A stretch of 64,000 bases of DNA, from the NCBI GenBank assembly GCA_903828675.1, contig CAIKND010000128.1, positions 1 to 64,000 on the forward strand. Reading direction: 5' to 3'. The translations under genes were made by a program, and so were the position numbers. The notes beneath the pieces are model-generated. The model saw only the letters and a program-made list of their open reading frames with translations. It made no database searches and was not told where the DNA came from. This document shows, piece after piece, positions 56,124-64,000 of this stretch (position 1 is its first letter; every line of letters begins with the position of its first letter). Origin of the DNA: an uncultured Acidobacteriaceae bacterium. Its GTDB lineage: Bacteria; Acidobacteriota; Terriglobia; Terriglobales; Acidobacteriaceae.

Positions 56124-57947
56124 CTAGCTTGCCTGCGCGCCCTTCTCCCACCGCTTGGGACGGCGATTCTGCTGCAAGATCCTCTTGCGCAGACGCAGCG
56201 ATTTGGGCGTAACCTCCACCACCTCATCCTCGGCGATGAACTCGATTGCCTGCTCCAGATTGAGGTTCCTGTAAGGCACCAGCCGGATGGCCTCATCCGC
56301 GCTCGATGCGCGCATGTTGGTCATGTGTTTTTCGCGCACCACGTTCACGTCCAGGTCGTTGTCGCGCGAGTGCTCGCCGACAATCATTCCTTCGTAGACA
56401 TCAACGCCCGCCCCCACAAACAGAATGCCGCGCTCCTGCAATCCGTTCAGCGAATAGGTGGTAGTCAGTCCCAGGCGGTCGGCAATCAGCGCGCCCGTAG
56501 GACGCTGCGGAATCTCGCCCTGGTAGGGAATGTAGCCGTCGAACAACGCATTCATCACGATGGTGCCGCGCGTCTCGGTCAGCATCTCACTGCGCAACCC
56601 GATCAGGCCGCGGCTTGGCACGCGAAACTCCATGCGCACGCGGCCTGAGCCATGATTGTGCATCTTGTTCATCTCGCCCTTGCGCGGCCCCAGCTTCTCG
56701 ATCACCACGCCGGTGTACGCCTCGGGCACGTCGACGGTCAGATGTTCCACCGGCTCCATGCGCACGCCGTCCACCATCTTGGTCACAATCTCCGGCCGTC
56801 CGGCTGAAAGTTCAAAGCCCTCCCGGCGCATCATTTCAATCAGAATCGCCAGTTGCAGCTCGCCACGTCCCAGCACCTTGAAAGTGTCCGGCGAGCCGGT
56901 GTCTTCCACGCGAATGCTCACGTTGGTCAAAAGCTCTTTTTCAAGCCGCTCGCGCAGGTTGCGGCTGGTTACGTATTGGCCCTCGCGCCCTGCAAACGGC
57001 GAATTGTTCACGCTGAACTGAATCGCGATGGTCGGCTCGTCGATGACGATCAGCGGCAGCGGCGAAGGGTTCTCGACGCTGGTGATGGTCTCGCCAATGG
57101 TGATACCTTCCACGCCCGCCACGGCCACAATGTCGCCCATGGTGGTCTCGGTGGTTTCTATCCGCTTGAGGCCGGAGAAGGTGAACAGCTTGGTGATGCG
57201 CGTCTTCATCAGCGACCCGTCGCGCTTCGAAATGGTTACATCGTCGCCGGCGTGAAGCGTGCCCTGGAAGACGCGGCAAATGGCGATGCGGCCAAAATAA
57301 TCCGAGTAATCGAGGTTGGTCACAAGAATCTGCAATGTGCCTTCCGCATCTCCCGTGGCCGGCGGAATCGTCTTGACGATGGTCTCGAACAGCGGCTGCA
57401 AATCCTCGCCGGGGGTGGCCAGATCCAGGGTCGCCGTGCCCGCTTTGGCCACCGCGTAAAGCACCGGGAAATCAAGTTGGCTCTCGTCCGCGTCCAGGTC
57501 GATGAACAGATCGTAGATTTCGTCCAATACTTCCTGCGGGCGCGCATCGGGCCGGTCAATCTTGTTGATTACCACAATAGGAAGCAGCTTGGCTTCCAGC
57601 GCCTTCGCCAAAACGTAGCGCGTCTGCGGCAGCGGGCCCTCGGCCGCATCCACCAGAAGCATCACGCCGTCCACCATCTTCAATGCGCGTTCCACCTCGC
57701 CGCCAAAATCAGCGTGTCCCGGTGTATCCACAATGTTGATCTTGCCGCCTTCAAAAACGATTGCGGTGTTCTTGGCCAGGATGGTGATGCCCCGCTCCCG
57801 CTCCAGTTCGTTCGAGTCCATCACCCGGTCTGCCACCTGCTCATTGGCGCGGAACGTTCCCGACTGCCGCAACATGGCGTCTACGAGGGTTGTCTTGCCG
57901 TGGTCAACATGGGCAATGATGGCGATATTGCGTATCGTCTGGGTCAC
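56124..57947 (-). CDS. bipA: GTPase BipA/TypA, ribosome-associated translation factor
   Basis: A translational GTPase of 607 aa, exactly the size of the well-studied E. coli protein. It binds the ribosome under stress and assists 50S assembly. The G motifs are AHVDHGKTT (P-loop), RERGIT (switch I), DTPGHADFG (switch II) and NKIDRPDA (base recognition). Domains II and V follow, and the BipA-specific C-terminal domain includes [12 protein letters not shown] and [14 protein letters not shown] choose the GTG at 57947 because AGAAGGA lies about 12 nt upstream and the product then begins just before [14 protein letters not shown]; an ATG at 57989 is an alternative. Confidence 0.95.
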   Translation of the reverse strand: MTQTIRNIAIIAHVDHGKTTLVDAMLRQSGTFRANEQVADRVMDSNELERERGITILAKNTAIVFEGGKINIVDTPGHADFGGEVERALKMVDGVMLLVDAAEGPLPQTRYVLAKALEAKLLPIVVINKIDRPDARPQEVLDEIYDLFIDLDADESQLDFPVLYAVAKAGTATLDLATPGEDLQPLFETIVKTIPPATGDAEGTLQILVTNLDYSDYFGRIAICRVFQGTLHAGDDVTISKRDGSLMKTRITKLFTFSGLKRIETTETTMGDIVAVAGVEGITIGETITSVENPSPLPLIVIDEPTIAIQFSVNNSPFAGREGQYVTSRNLRERLEKELLTNVSIRVEDTGSPDTFKVLGRGELQLAILIEMMRREGFELSAGRPEIVTKMVDGVRMEPVEHLTVDVPEAYTGVVIEKLGPRKGEMNKMHNHGSGRVRMEFRVPSRGLIGLRSEMLTETRGTIVMNALFDGYIPYQGEIPQRPTGALIADRLGLTTTYSLNGLQERGILFVGAGVDVYEGMIVGEHSRDNDLDVNVVREKHMTNMRASSADEAIRLVPYRNLNLEQAIEFIAEDEVVEVTPKSLRLRKRILQQNRRPKRWEKGAQAS

Positions 57948-58107
57948 AGGTACGGTTTTCCTTCTCTTGGGTTCGGCCACAAGGGCCATCGGGTTGGGGG
58001 AATAGAAGAGCAATTCACCGCACAACGCGGCACTTCCTATTCTATCAGCCCAGCTGTCGAGCCCCCGAACTCCTCGGGATCTGGCCAATTTCACGCCTCA
58101 AAACAAA

Positions 58108-58159
58108 GCGCGGTTGATTGGTTTCAGAGGCCGCGACCCCTGAAACCAATCAACCGCGC
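58108..58159 (-). terminator. Very strong rho-independent terminator after the M16 gene
   Basis: Arms of 20 bp (58108-58127 and 58140-58159) are perfectly complementary around a 12-nt loop. On the minus strand the stem is followed by TTTGTTTTG. It closes the M16 peptidase transcript and separates it from bipA. Confidence 0.85.
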
Positions 58160-58260
58160 CTTCTATGGCATCGATCTTGCGTTTAAAGCACATCACGAGG
58201 CCATCGTCATTGCGAACGGCCACCATGCACTGCTGGCCGTCCTCCTACCCACGCAAAGGG

Positions 58261-61002
58261 CTATTGGTAAGCGCCTGACTTCTTGAAATCGCCACCCTTG
58301 ACGATCGTGATCGTGGCCGGGTCTACGTGACGCTTGAACGCGGCGTTCACCTGCTCCGCCGTCAGCGCGGCCACGGCGGCTTCCAGTTTGGCGTCCCACA
58401 GCATGGTGCGATCCCAGCGCTCCCGGCTTGAAAGCTGACTGCCGACCGAACCCTCTTCCGTGCGCGCGACGGTGCGTGAATCCAGCCAGGTCTTCTTGGC
58501 TGTCGCCACCTCGTCGGCTGTAAAACCGTCCTTGAGGGCGAGCGCCAGTTCCTCGTTGAAGTCTGCTTCCACTTTGGGCATGTTCTGGGGTGCCGCTATG
58601 GCATACCCGGTGAGCATTCCCATATCGTCCTTGGTGGGCATTGAGAACGACGCCCCGGCGCCGTAGCTCAGGCCGTCCTTGATGCGGATGCGCTTGAAGA
58701 GACGTGAATTCGGTGACCCGCCGAAGACCATGCCGGCGATGGTGGCGGCCGCATAATCGGGATCCTCGTCGTTCATCTTCAGCGGCATCCCAACCAGGAA
58801 CAGTGCATTTTGCTTGTCGGGCGTTTCAAGCTTGTGGTTCACCGGCGCCACCTTGGCGTAGGTGTTGGTGATGCGTTGGTAGGGCTTGGCGCTCTTCCAA
58901 TCGCCGAAGAGTTCCACTACAAGCTTCTGCATTGCAGCCGGGTCAAACTGGCCGCTGACGACGATTTCGCCCTCGCCGGCGCCGTAGAACTGCGCGTAAA
59001 ACTGACGCGTTTCCTCCAGCGTTGCCTTCTTCAGGTCCGCGATCTGCTCATCCAGGGTCGAGACATAGCGAACGTCGCCGTGCGGGTAGCGGGCGTTGAA
59101 CACGCGGCTCAGGTCCTGTGGGGCCAGCTTCGTCGGTTCCGTCTTTGCGCTCTCCGCGTCGGCGATCTCTTGCTGGCGGACTTGCTCAAATTCGGCCTCA
59201 GGGAAAGACGGCTCCCGCAGCAGTTCCCGTGTAAAGCGCAGGGAATCAGCCAGGTTCGCCTCCAGCGTCCGTACACTTGCGGAAACCGAGCCAGCCCGGC
59301 CATTCACGTTGATCTGTGCCTTCAGGTGGTCGGTCTCATCCTGAATCTGCTGGCGGGTCTTGGTTTTGGTTCCGCGCATCAGCATCGAACCGGTCATATC
59401 CGCCGTCGTGGACTTATCGAATAGCGACTTTTCATCGCCGAAGCGGACGTTGATCGTAGCCGTTACCGTGCCCCCGCGGGTCTTCTTGGGGAACATCACC
59501 AGCTTCAATCCGTTGGGCAGCTTGGCACGAATCACGCGCGCTTCAATGTTCTGCGGTGTGGGATCGAAGGTCTCGCCCTGCTGAACAGCCGCGCCACCCT
59601 TGAAATCCTTGAACCGTGCGGTCAGATCCGGCGTGGCGGGAATTTCCGCACGATCCGGGGTGGTGGTGGGAATGAACTCGCCCATCGTCCGGTTTGAAGA
59701 TTTCAGATATGCCTTGGCCACGCGCATCACGTCGTCAGGCGTCACTTTGCCGATCTCGTCCCGCGAAAGGAAAAGTGACCGCCAGTCGCCCTCGCCCGCG
59801 GCTCCACCCAGCATAATGCCAACGCGCTGGGAGTTCGTAAGGGCAAGTTCAATGTTTTTCAGGATGCGGCCCTTGGCGCGGTCGACCTCCTCCTGCGTAG
59901 GAGGAGCGGCGGAAAGCCCTTCGACGGTTTTCAGCAGAATCTGCTGGGCCTCGTCGATCGATTGATCGGGCTTCAGCTGTACATCTGCTTCCGCAAAGCC
60001 AGGATCGTGCATGGACTCAGAGCTCATCTCGGCTTTAACGGCCTTCTTGGTTTCCACCAGCGCCTTATACAGACGGCCCGTCTGAGAATCGCCCAGTATC
60101 TGGGCCATCACTTCCAGAGGCGCCATGTCGGGATGCAACCCCGACGGAATGTGGTAGACCGAGATGATCTCCTGAATATTGCCCACCCGGCGCAGAGTCA
60201 CCGAGCGCTCGCCTTCCTGGGTTGGTTCGGACGTATAAGGACGGGTCAGCTCGCGCTGCGGCTTGGGAATCGCGCCCAGCGTTTGTGCCACCATCGCCAG
60301 GGCTTTCGTTTCGTCGAATTGTCCCGCGATGATCAAGTCGGCATTATCAGGTTGATAGTACTTCTTGTAAAAAACAGCCAGGTTTTCCACGGGCACCCGT
60401 TCCACATCGGTGCGGTTGCCGATCACCGTCTTTCCATAGTTATGGAAGTTGTAAGCCGCCGCCAGAACCCGCTCCTCGAGGACTTCTTCGGGGTTGTTCT
60501 CGCCCGATTCCATCTCGTTCCGTACCACCGTCATTTCGGTGTCCAGATCCTTCTTCAGCATGGTCATGTTGACCATGCGGTCCGATTCCAGCTCCAGAGC
60601 CCAGCGCAGGTTTTCGTCGCTCGCGTTGAACCCTTCAAAGTACATGGTCTGGTCGTAGGAAGTGGTTCCGTTGAAGAAACCGCCTGACCGGTTGGTCAGT
60701 TCCTTGAAAAGCTCTCTGCCTGAAGTCGAGGTCTTGAAGACCATGTGCTCCAGCAGGTGCGCCATGCCCGTCTCGCCGTAACCTTCATTGCGCGAGCCGA
60801 CCATGTAGACGACATTCACCGTGATCTTTGGCTTGGAGTTGTCGGGAAACAACAAGACATGCAAACCGTTCGGGAAGGAGTACTCGGTGATGCCTTCAAT
60901 CGAGGTCACCTTCTGAACGCCCTGCGGCAAGGTTTGAGCCATCGTCGCGGCGGTTAGGACTAAAAGGACGGCAGAAATCGCGAAAAACTGTTTCAAACGC
61001 AT
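58261..61002 (-). CDS. Two-domain M16 zinc peptidase, exported
   Basis: A 913-aa peptidase with an N-terminal signal (FFAISAVLLVLTAATMA) and two tandem M16 halves. The first half carries the inverted zinc motif HLLEH at 82-86 and a downstream Glu-rich helix; the second half (from about residue 480) has the same fold with no HxxEH, as expected of the non-catalytic partner half. Single-chain proteins of this type are pitrilysin-like periplasmic peptidases that degrade peptides. The start at 61002 is chosen for AAAGG upstream and a normal signal peptide; the frame is open to 61059. Confidence 0.9.
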   Translation of the reverse strand: MRLKQFFAISAVLLVLTAATMAQTLPQGVQKVTSIEGITEYSFPNGLHVLLFPDNSKPKITVNVVYMVGSRNEGYGETGMAHLLEHMVFKTSTSGRELFKELTNRSGGFFNGTTSYDQTMYFEGFNASDENLRWALELESDRMVNMTMLKKDLDTEMTVVRNEMESGENNPEEVLEERVLAAAYNFHNYGKTVIGNRTDVERVPVENLAVFYKKYYQPDNADLIIAGQFDETKALAMVAQTLGAIPKPQRELTRPYTSEPTQEGERSVTLRRVGNIQEIISVYHIPSGLHPDMAPLEVMAQILGDSQTGRLYKALVETKKAVKAEMSSESMHDPGFAEADVQLKPDQSIDEAQQILLKTVEGLSAAPPTQEEVDRAKGRILKNIELALTNSQRVGIMLGGAAGEGDWRSLFLSRDEIGKVTPDDVMRVAKAYLKSSNRTMGEFIPTTTPDRAEIPATPDLTARFKDFKGGAAVQQGETFDPTPQNIEARVIRAKLPNGLKLVMFPKKTRGGTVTATINVRFGDEKSLFDKSTTADMTGSMLMRGTKTKTRQQIQDETDHLKAQINVNGRAGSVSASVRTLEANLADSLRFTRELLREPSFPEAEFEQVRQQEIADAESAKTEPTKLAPQDLSRVFNARYPHGDVRYVSTLDEQIADLKKATLEETRQFYAQFYGAGEGEIVVSGQFDPAAMQKLVVELFGDWKSAKPYQRITNTYAKVAPVNHKLETPDKQNALFLVGMPLKMNDEDPDYAAATIAGMVFGGSPNSRLFKRIRIKDGLSYGAGASFSMPTKDDMGMLTGYAIAAPQNMPKVEADFNEELALALKDGFTADEVATAKKTWLDSRTVARTEEGSVGSQLSSRERWDRTMLWDAKLEAAVAALTAEQVNAAFKRHVDPATITIVKGGDFKKSGAYQ

Positions 61003-61198
61003 ATCTTTGTACCTTTCAAGGCTATGGGGCGGATTATATCCCACCGACCCGCGCTCCAATAATAGGACGGGCCACCCTGAGATACCGCTTCAATTCTAGC
61101 GAAAAAACCGCCTCCCCTCCACAATTTGCCCCTGCAACTCCATGAGGAGACAAGGGTGGTTCTCTCCCACATGCCTCGTCGATTACACTTCTCCGCAA

Positions 61199-62284
61199 AT
61201 GCTTATCGCCTCCCAGTTCCGTCCGCAGTCTACGTTCCGCTCCTTCCCTGCCCTGTTGCTTTCGCTTTGCGCCCTGGCCCTGCTCTTCACCGCCACGCAA
61301 GCCGCCTCCGCCCAGGCCGCGCCCGCTTCTGACCAGTTGCTCATCTACTCCATCGACGTCGAAGGCGGACAGGCTACCCTGCTCGTCTCTCCTTCCGGCG
61401 CTTCCCTGCTGGTTGATTCCGGCTGGCCTGGAAACAACGGCCGCGACGCCGCGCGCATTCAGGCTGCCATGAAAGACGCCGGCATCAAGCGCATCGATCA
61501 CCTGCTCACCACCCACTACCATCGCGACCACGTTGGCGGTTTGCCCCAACTCATCAGCAAGACCCCCGTCGGCGAATTCCTCGATCACGGCCTCAATCGC
61601 GAAGACTCCTCCGTTACCCGCCAGGACTTCGCTGCCTACCTGAAAGCCATCCAGGGCAAGCGTCGTCGCATCATTCATCCCGGTGACTCCATCTCCATTC
61701 CCGGCATCGCCACCATCGTCCTTGCCGCCGACGGCAAGCACATCGCCACCGTCCCCGGCATTCAGCCCGTGCCCAACGCCTGGTGCGCCGCCGAGCATCC
61801 GTGGCCTGACGACCCCACTGAGAACGCCCGTTCCGTCGGCATCCTGGTCACCTTCGGCAAATTCCGCTTTCTCGATCTCGGCGACCTCACCGGAGCCAAA
61901 GAGCTAGCGCTCAGCTGCCCCAACAACCCCATCGGAACCGTGGATCTTTATCTCGTCACGCACCATGGCATGAATCTGTCCAACTCCCGCGCCATCGTCG
62001 ATGCCATTCACCCCCGCGTGGCCATCATGAACAACGGTACCCACAAAGCCGGCAGCCCCGAGGCGTGGCAAACCGTGCATGACAGCACCGGCCTCGAAGA
62101 CCTGTGGCAGCTTCACACCGCAGAAGGCTCCGACGACGCCCACAACAGCCCGGAACCGCTCATTGCAAATCCCAAGGGAACAGCGGCAGACGGCGCGTAC
62201 TTCAAGGTCGTCGCCTCCTCCAGCGGCGCCTTCTCCGTCACCAACACCCGCACCGGCCAGACCAAGGAATATACCCGCAAATAA
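61199..62284 (+). CDS. Exported metallo-beta-lactamase-fold hydrolase (ComEC/Rec2-like)
   Basis: A 361-aa protein of the metallo-beta-lactamase superfamily. A hydrophobic signal (FPALLLSLCALALLF, ending SAQA) leads to the catalytic domain: VEGGQATLLVSPSG, the metal site THYHRDHVGGL, DLGDLTG and LVTHHGMNLSN. This arrangement follows the stand-alone ComEC/Rec2-type competence hydrolase group, but the channel part is missing, so a role in DNA uptake is not implied. The substrate is unknown. The ATG at 61199 is used because the upstream stretch (from 61142) has no signal character. Divergent from the M16 gene. Confidence 0.85.
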   Translation: MLIASQFRPQSTFRSFPALLLSLCALALLFTATQAASAQAAPASDQLLIYSIDVEGGQATLLVSPSGASLLVDSGWPGNNGRDAARIQAAMKDAGIKRIDHLLTTHYHRDHVGGLPQLISKTPVGEFLDHGLNREDSSVTRQDFAAYLKAIQGKRRRIIHPGDSISIPGIATIVLAADGKHIATVPGIQPVPNAWCAAEHPWPDDPTENARSVGILVTFGKFRFLDLGDLTGAKELALSCPNNPIGTVDLYLVTHHGMNLSNSRAIVDAIHPRVAIMNNGTHKAGSPEAWQTVHDSTGLEDLWQLHTAEGSDDAHNSPEPLIANPKGTAADGAYFKVVASSSGAFSVTNTRTGQTKEYTRK

Positions 62285-62408
62285 AACAGTTCCCGGCCAC
62301 CGCGCACCACCCCAGGCCATGCGGGAAACCTCTGCGTCGCGAGGTCTATAATCGCTTGCGCAAGTCGAACGCCGTTCGCCGGCGCTCTGAAATATGGAGG
62401 AAATCTTT

Positions 62409-63368
62409 ATGTCTTCATCGCGCCGGGAATTTATCGCCGGCTTGGGAGCAGCAGGTGCGCTGGCAGCCGTTCCGCGCTCTGCTCGCGCCAGTCTGGTCCA
62501 CGGCCCTCTTTACCCGCCCATGAATCTCTCCGTCTTTGACGTGCCCCTGCATCGCGGCGATCCCATCGTCCGCGCCGGCTGCTCGGCCATCACCTGGAAC
62601 GGCAAGGACGCGCAGGCCATTGAAGACATCGCGGCCGCCGGCTTCACAGGCATCCAGTTGCGCTATCCCGCGCTCGACGAGTTCCCTGACCCGCACGCCC
62701 TGCGCGATTTGCTCGCCAAGCACAAGCTCACCTTTGTCGCGCTTTCCAGCGGCGTCGCCTCGCTCGATCCAGCCATCCGCCTCTCGCAGCTTGAGACCCA
62801 CGTGCGCCACGCGCAGTATCTCCACGAGGCCGGCGGGCAATATCTGCAACTCATCGCCGCCACCGCCACCCCCACCCAGGCCTTTACCGCCGCCGACTAC
62901 AAGCTCCAGGGCCAGCTCTTCACTGAGATTGCCAAGCGCGCCGCCGACTACGGCATTCATTTCGGGTTCCATAATCACATGAACTCCGTTGGCCAACCTC
63001 CAGAAGCTATTGACGCGATCATGGACGCCGCCGACCCCAAATATGTGTTCCTTGAACTCGACGTCGCCCACTACCTGCAAGGCGGTGGCGATCCGGCCGC
63101 GGCCATCCGCAAGTACGGCCGCAGAATCCTCTTCATGCACTTCAAGGACGTAAAGAAGTCCCCCGATCCCAGCGGTTACGAGTGGGTTGAACTCGGCAAG
63201 GGCCGCGTCGATCTTCCCGCCGTCTTCGCCGCGCTCCACGAGGTGAACTTCCGCAGTTGGGGCATCGTCGAACTCGATCGCGTGCCCGCCGGCGATCCGC
63301 TTTCGCCCAAAGACGCCAACGCCTCCAGCCTGCGCTTCCTGCGCGAGAAATTCGGGGTGCAAGCATGA
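62409..63368 (+). CDS. Sugar phosphate isomerase/epimerase-like protein, Tat-type signal
   Basis: Xylose-isomerase-like TIM-barrel protein of 319 aa. The N-terminus SSRREFIAGLGAAGALAAVP is a twin-arginine signal. In the barrel, metal-ligand contexts are GFHNHMNSVG, ELDVAHYLQGG, FMHFKDVKKS and the C-terminal IVELDR. GGAGGAAA precedes the ATG. Its TGA overlaps the ATG of the next isomerase gene (ATGA). Proteins like this often serve in uptake or trimming of polyols and sugars; the exact reaction is not readable. Confidence 0.85.
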   Translation: MSSSRREFIAGLGAAGALAAVPRSARASLVHGPLYPPMNLSVFDVPLHRGDPIVRAGCSAITWNGKDAQAIEDIAAAGFTGIQLRYPALDEFPDPHALRDLLAKHKLTFVALSSGVASLDPAIRLSQLETHVRHAQYLHEAGGQYLQLIAATATPTQAFTAADYKLQGQLFTEIAKRAADYGIHFGFHNHMNSVGQPPEAIDAIMDAADPKYVFLELDVAHYLQGGGDPAAAIRKYGRRILFMHFKDVKKSPDPSGYEWVELGKGRVDLPAVFAALHEVNFRSWGIVELDRVPAGDPLSPKDANASSLRFLREKFGVQA

Positions 63369-64000
63369 GTTGTCCCTTCCGTCTCTCCGTTATCAACGAC
63401 GAAATCTCCCAGGACTTCGACCACGCCTGCTCGGTTGCCGCCAACGACTTCGGCCTTTCCTGGATCGAGATTCGCGGCATGTGGAACAAGAACGTCACCG
63501 AACTCGATGCCGGCGAAGTCGACAAAGCCCGCCAGATCCTCGAGAAATACAAGCTCCGCGTCACTGACATTGCCAGCCCGCTCTTCAAGGTCAACTGGCC
63601 CGGCGCGCCGCAATCCAAAGAGGGGCCCCGCCGCGACCAGTTCCACGCCGACTTCGACTTCAAGCAGCAGGACAAGGTGCTCGAACGCTGCTTCGATCTC
63701 TGCAAGGCCTTCCAGACCGACCGCATACGCTGCTTCGACTTCTGGCGTCTCGAAGACCAGAAGCCCTATCGCGCCGCCATCAACGACAAGCTCCGCGAAG
63801 CCGCCCGTGCCTGTGCCCAGCACAAGCTCATCCTGGTGCTTGAAAACGAAATGGCCTGCAACACCGGCAGCGGTCCTGAAGCCATTGAATTGCTCAACCA
63901 GGTCCGCGAGCCCAACTTCATGCTCAACTGGGATCCCGGCAACGCCGCCACCTTCGCCGCAGAAACGCCCTACCCCGACGACTACAACAAGATTCCCAAG
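63365..64000 (+). CDS. Second sugar isomerase/epimerase-like protein (runs off the window)
   Basis: The frame opens with MSCPFRLSVINDEISQDFDH and is open to the window edge, giving at least 212 residues. It is a xylose-isomerase-like TIM-barrel protein: WIEIRGMWNKNVTEL, LVLENEMACNTGSG and MLNWDPGNA are the usual metal- and substrate-binding strands. It is cytoplasmic (no signal), in contrast to its coupled neighbour, with which it overlaps by ATGA. The pair may handle the same substrate inside and outside the cytoplasm; that is inference. Confidence 0.85.
   Translation, partial: MSCPFRLSVINDEISQDFDHACSVAANDFGLSWIEIRGMWNKNVTELDAGEVDKARQILEKYKLRVTDIASPLFKVNWPGAPQSKEGPRRDQFHADFDFKQQDKVLERCFDLCKAFQTDRIRCFDFWRLEDQKPYRAAINDKLREAARACAQHKLILVLENEMACNTGSGPEAIELLNQVREPNFMLNWDPGNAATFAAETPYPDDYNKIPK

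Noticed and set aside
56853-58286. Open frame of 477 codons on the plus strand across bipA
   Set aside because: It is the antisense shadow of the highly conserved bipA gene, with composition typical of a mirrored high-G+C frame and no ribosome site.

Overview
The window most likely comes from the chromosome of an acidobacterium of the class Terriglobia (Acidobacteriaceae-like). The evidence is protein style, the load of exported plant-polysaccharide enzymes, Tat-type signal peptides, stem-loop repeats of the kind I associate with these genomes, and an amino-sugar kinase fused to a RapZ C-terminal domain. No rRNA or tRNA gene and no CRISPR array was seen, so the assignment rests on gene content alone.

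Layout. (1) 382-10225 is a divergent inositol catabolism locus. A transaldolase-family gene and iolA lie on the minus strand; iolB, iolD, iolE, iolG, a 33-residue membrane microprotein and a sugar transporter lie on the plus strand. Near-identical palindromes sit just downstream of both predicted promoters. (2) 10583-15639 holds a hypothetical membrane-anchored gene and a four-gene amino-sugar salvage cassette: nucleotidyltransferase, NahK-like kinase, AmgK-RapZ fusion and MurU-like uridylyltransferase. (3) 15832-22734 holds an SRAP (HMCES/YedK) protein, a small HD hydrolase of the alarmone type, a five-PAS GGDEF-EAL protein and a LysR regulator. (4) 22907-31678 is an arabinoxylan side-chain locus: a Tat-exported type B carboxylesterase, a carboxylesterase fused to a feruloyl-esterase-like module, a stand-alone paralogue of that module, and a GH51 arabinofuranosidase. 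(5) 31861-33105 is a graveyard: a collapsed pectate-lyase-fold gene, the tail of an SMP-30/gluconolactonase gene and a dead IS200 transposase head.

(6) 33751-54255 is a one-strand block of tailed-phage particle genes: a 2341-residue exported tail-spike-like protein, large terminase, portal, probable protease, scaffold, major capsid, connectors, tail protein, hub and a holin-like protein. No integrase, repressor, replication gene, tape measure or lysin is visible. A HipA-like kinase and a DUF3037 protein sit between terminase and portal, flanked on both sides by 7-nt tandem repeats. The block ends directly against the promoter of purE.

(7) 54336-64000 returns to chromosomal genes: purE (probably leaderless), a GH43 arabinanase, bipA/typA, a two-domain M16 peptidase, an exported metallo-beta-lactamase-fold protein and two translationally coupled sugar isomerase/epimerase genes, the second running off the window.

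The recurring theme is carbon scavenging from plant and cell-wall material: inositol, arabinoxylan and arabinan, and amino sugars from peptidoglycan or chitin. The phage-derived block and the AmgK-RapZ fusion are the least conventional parts.
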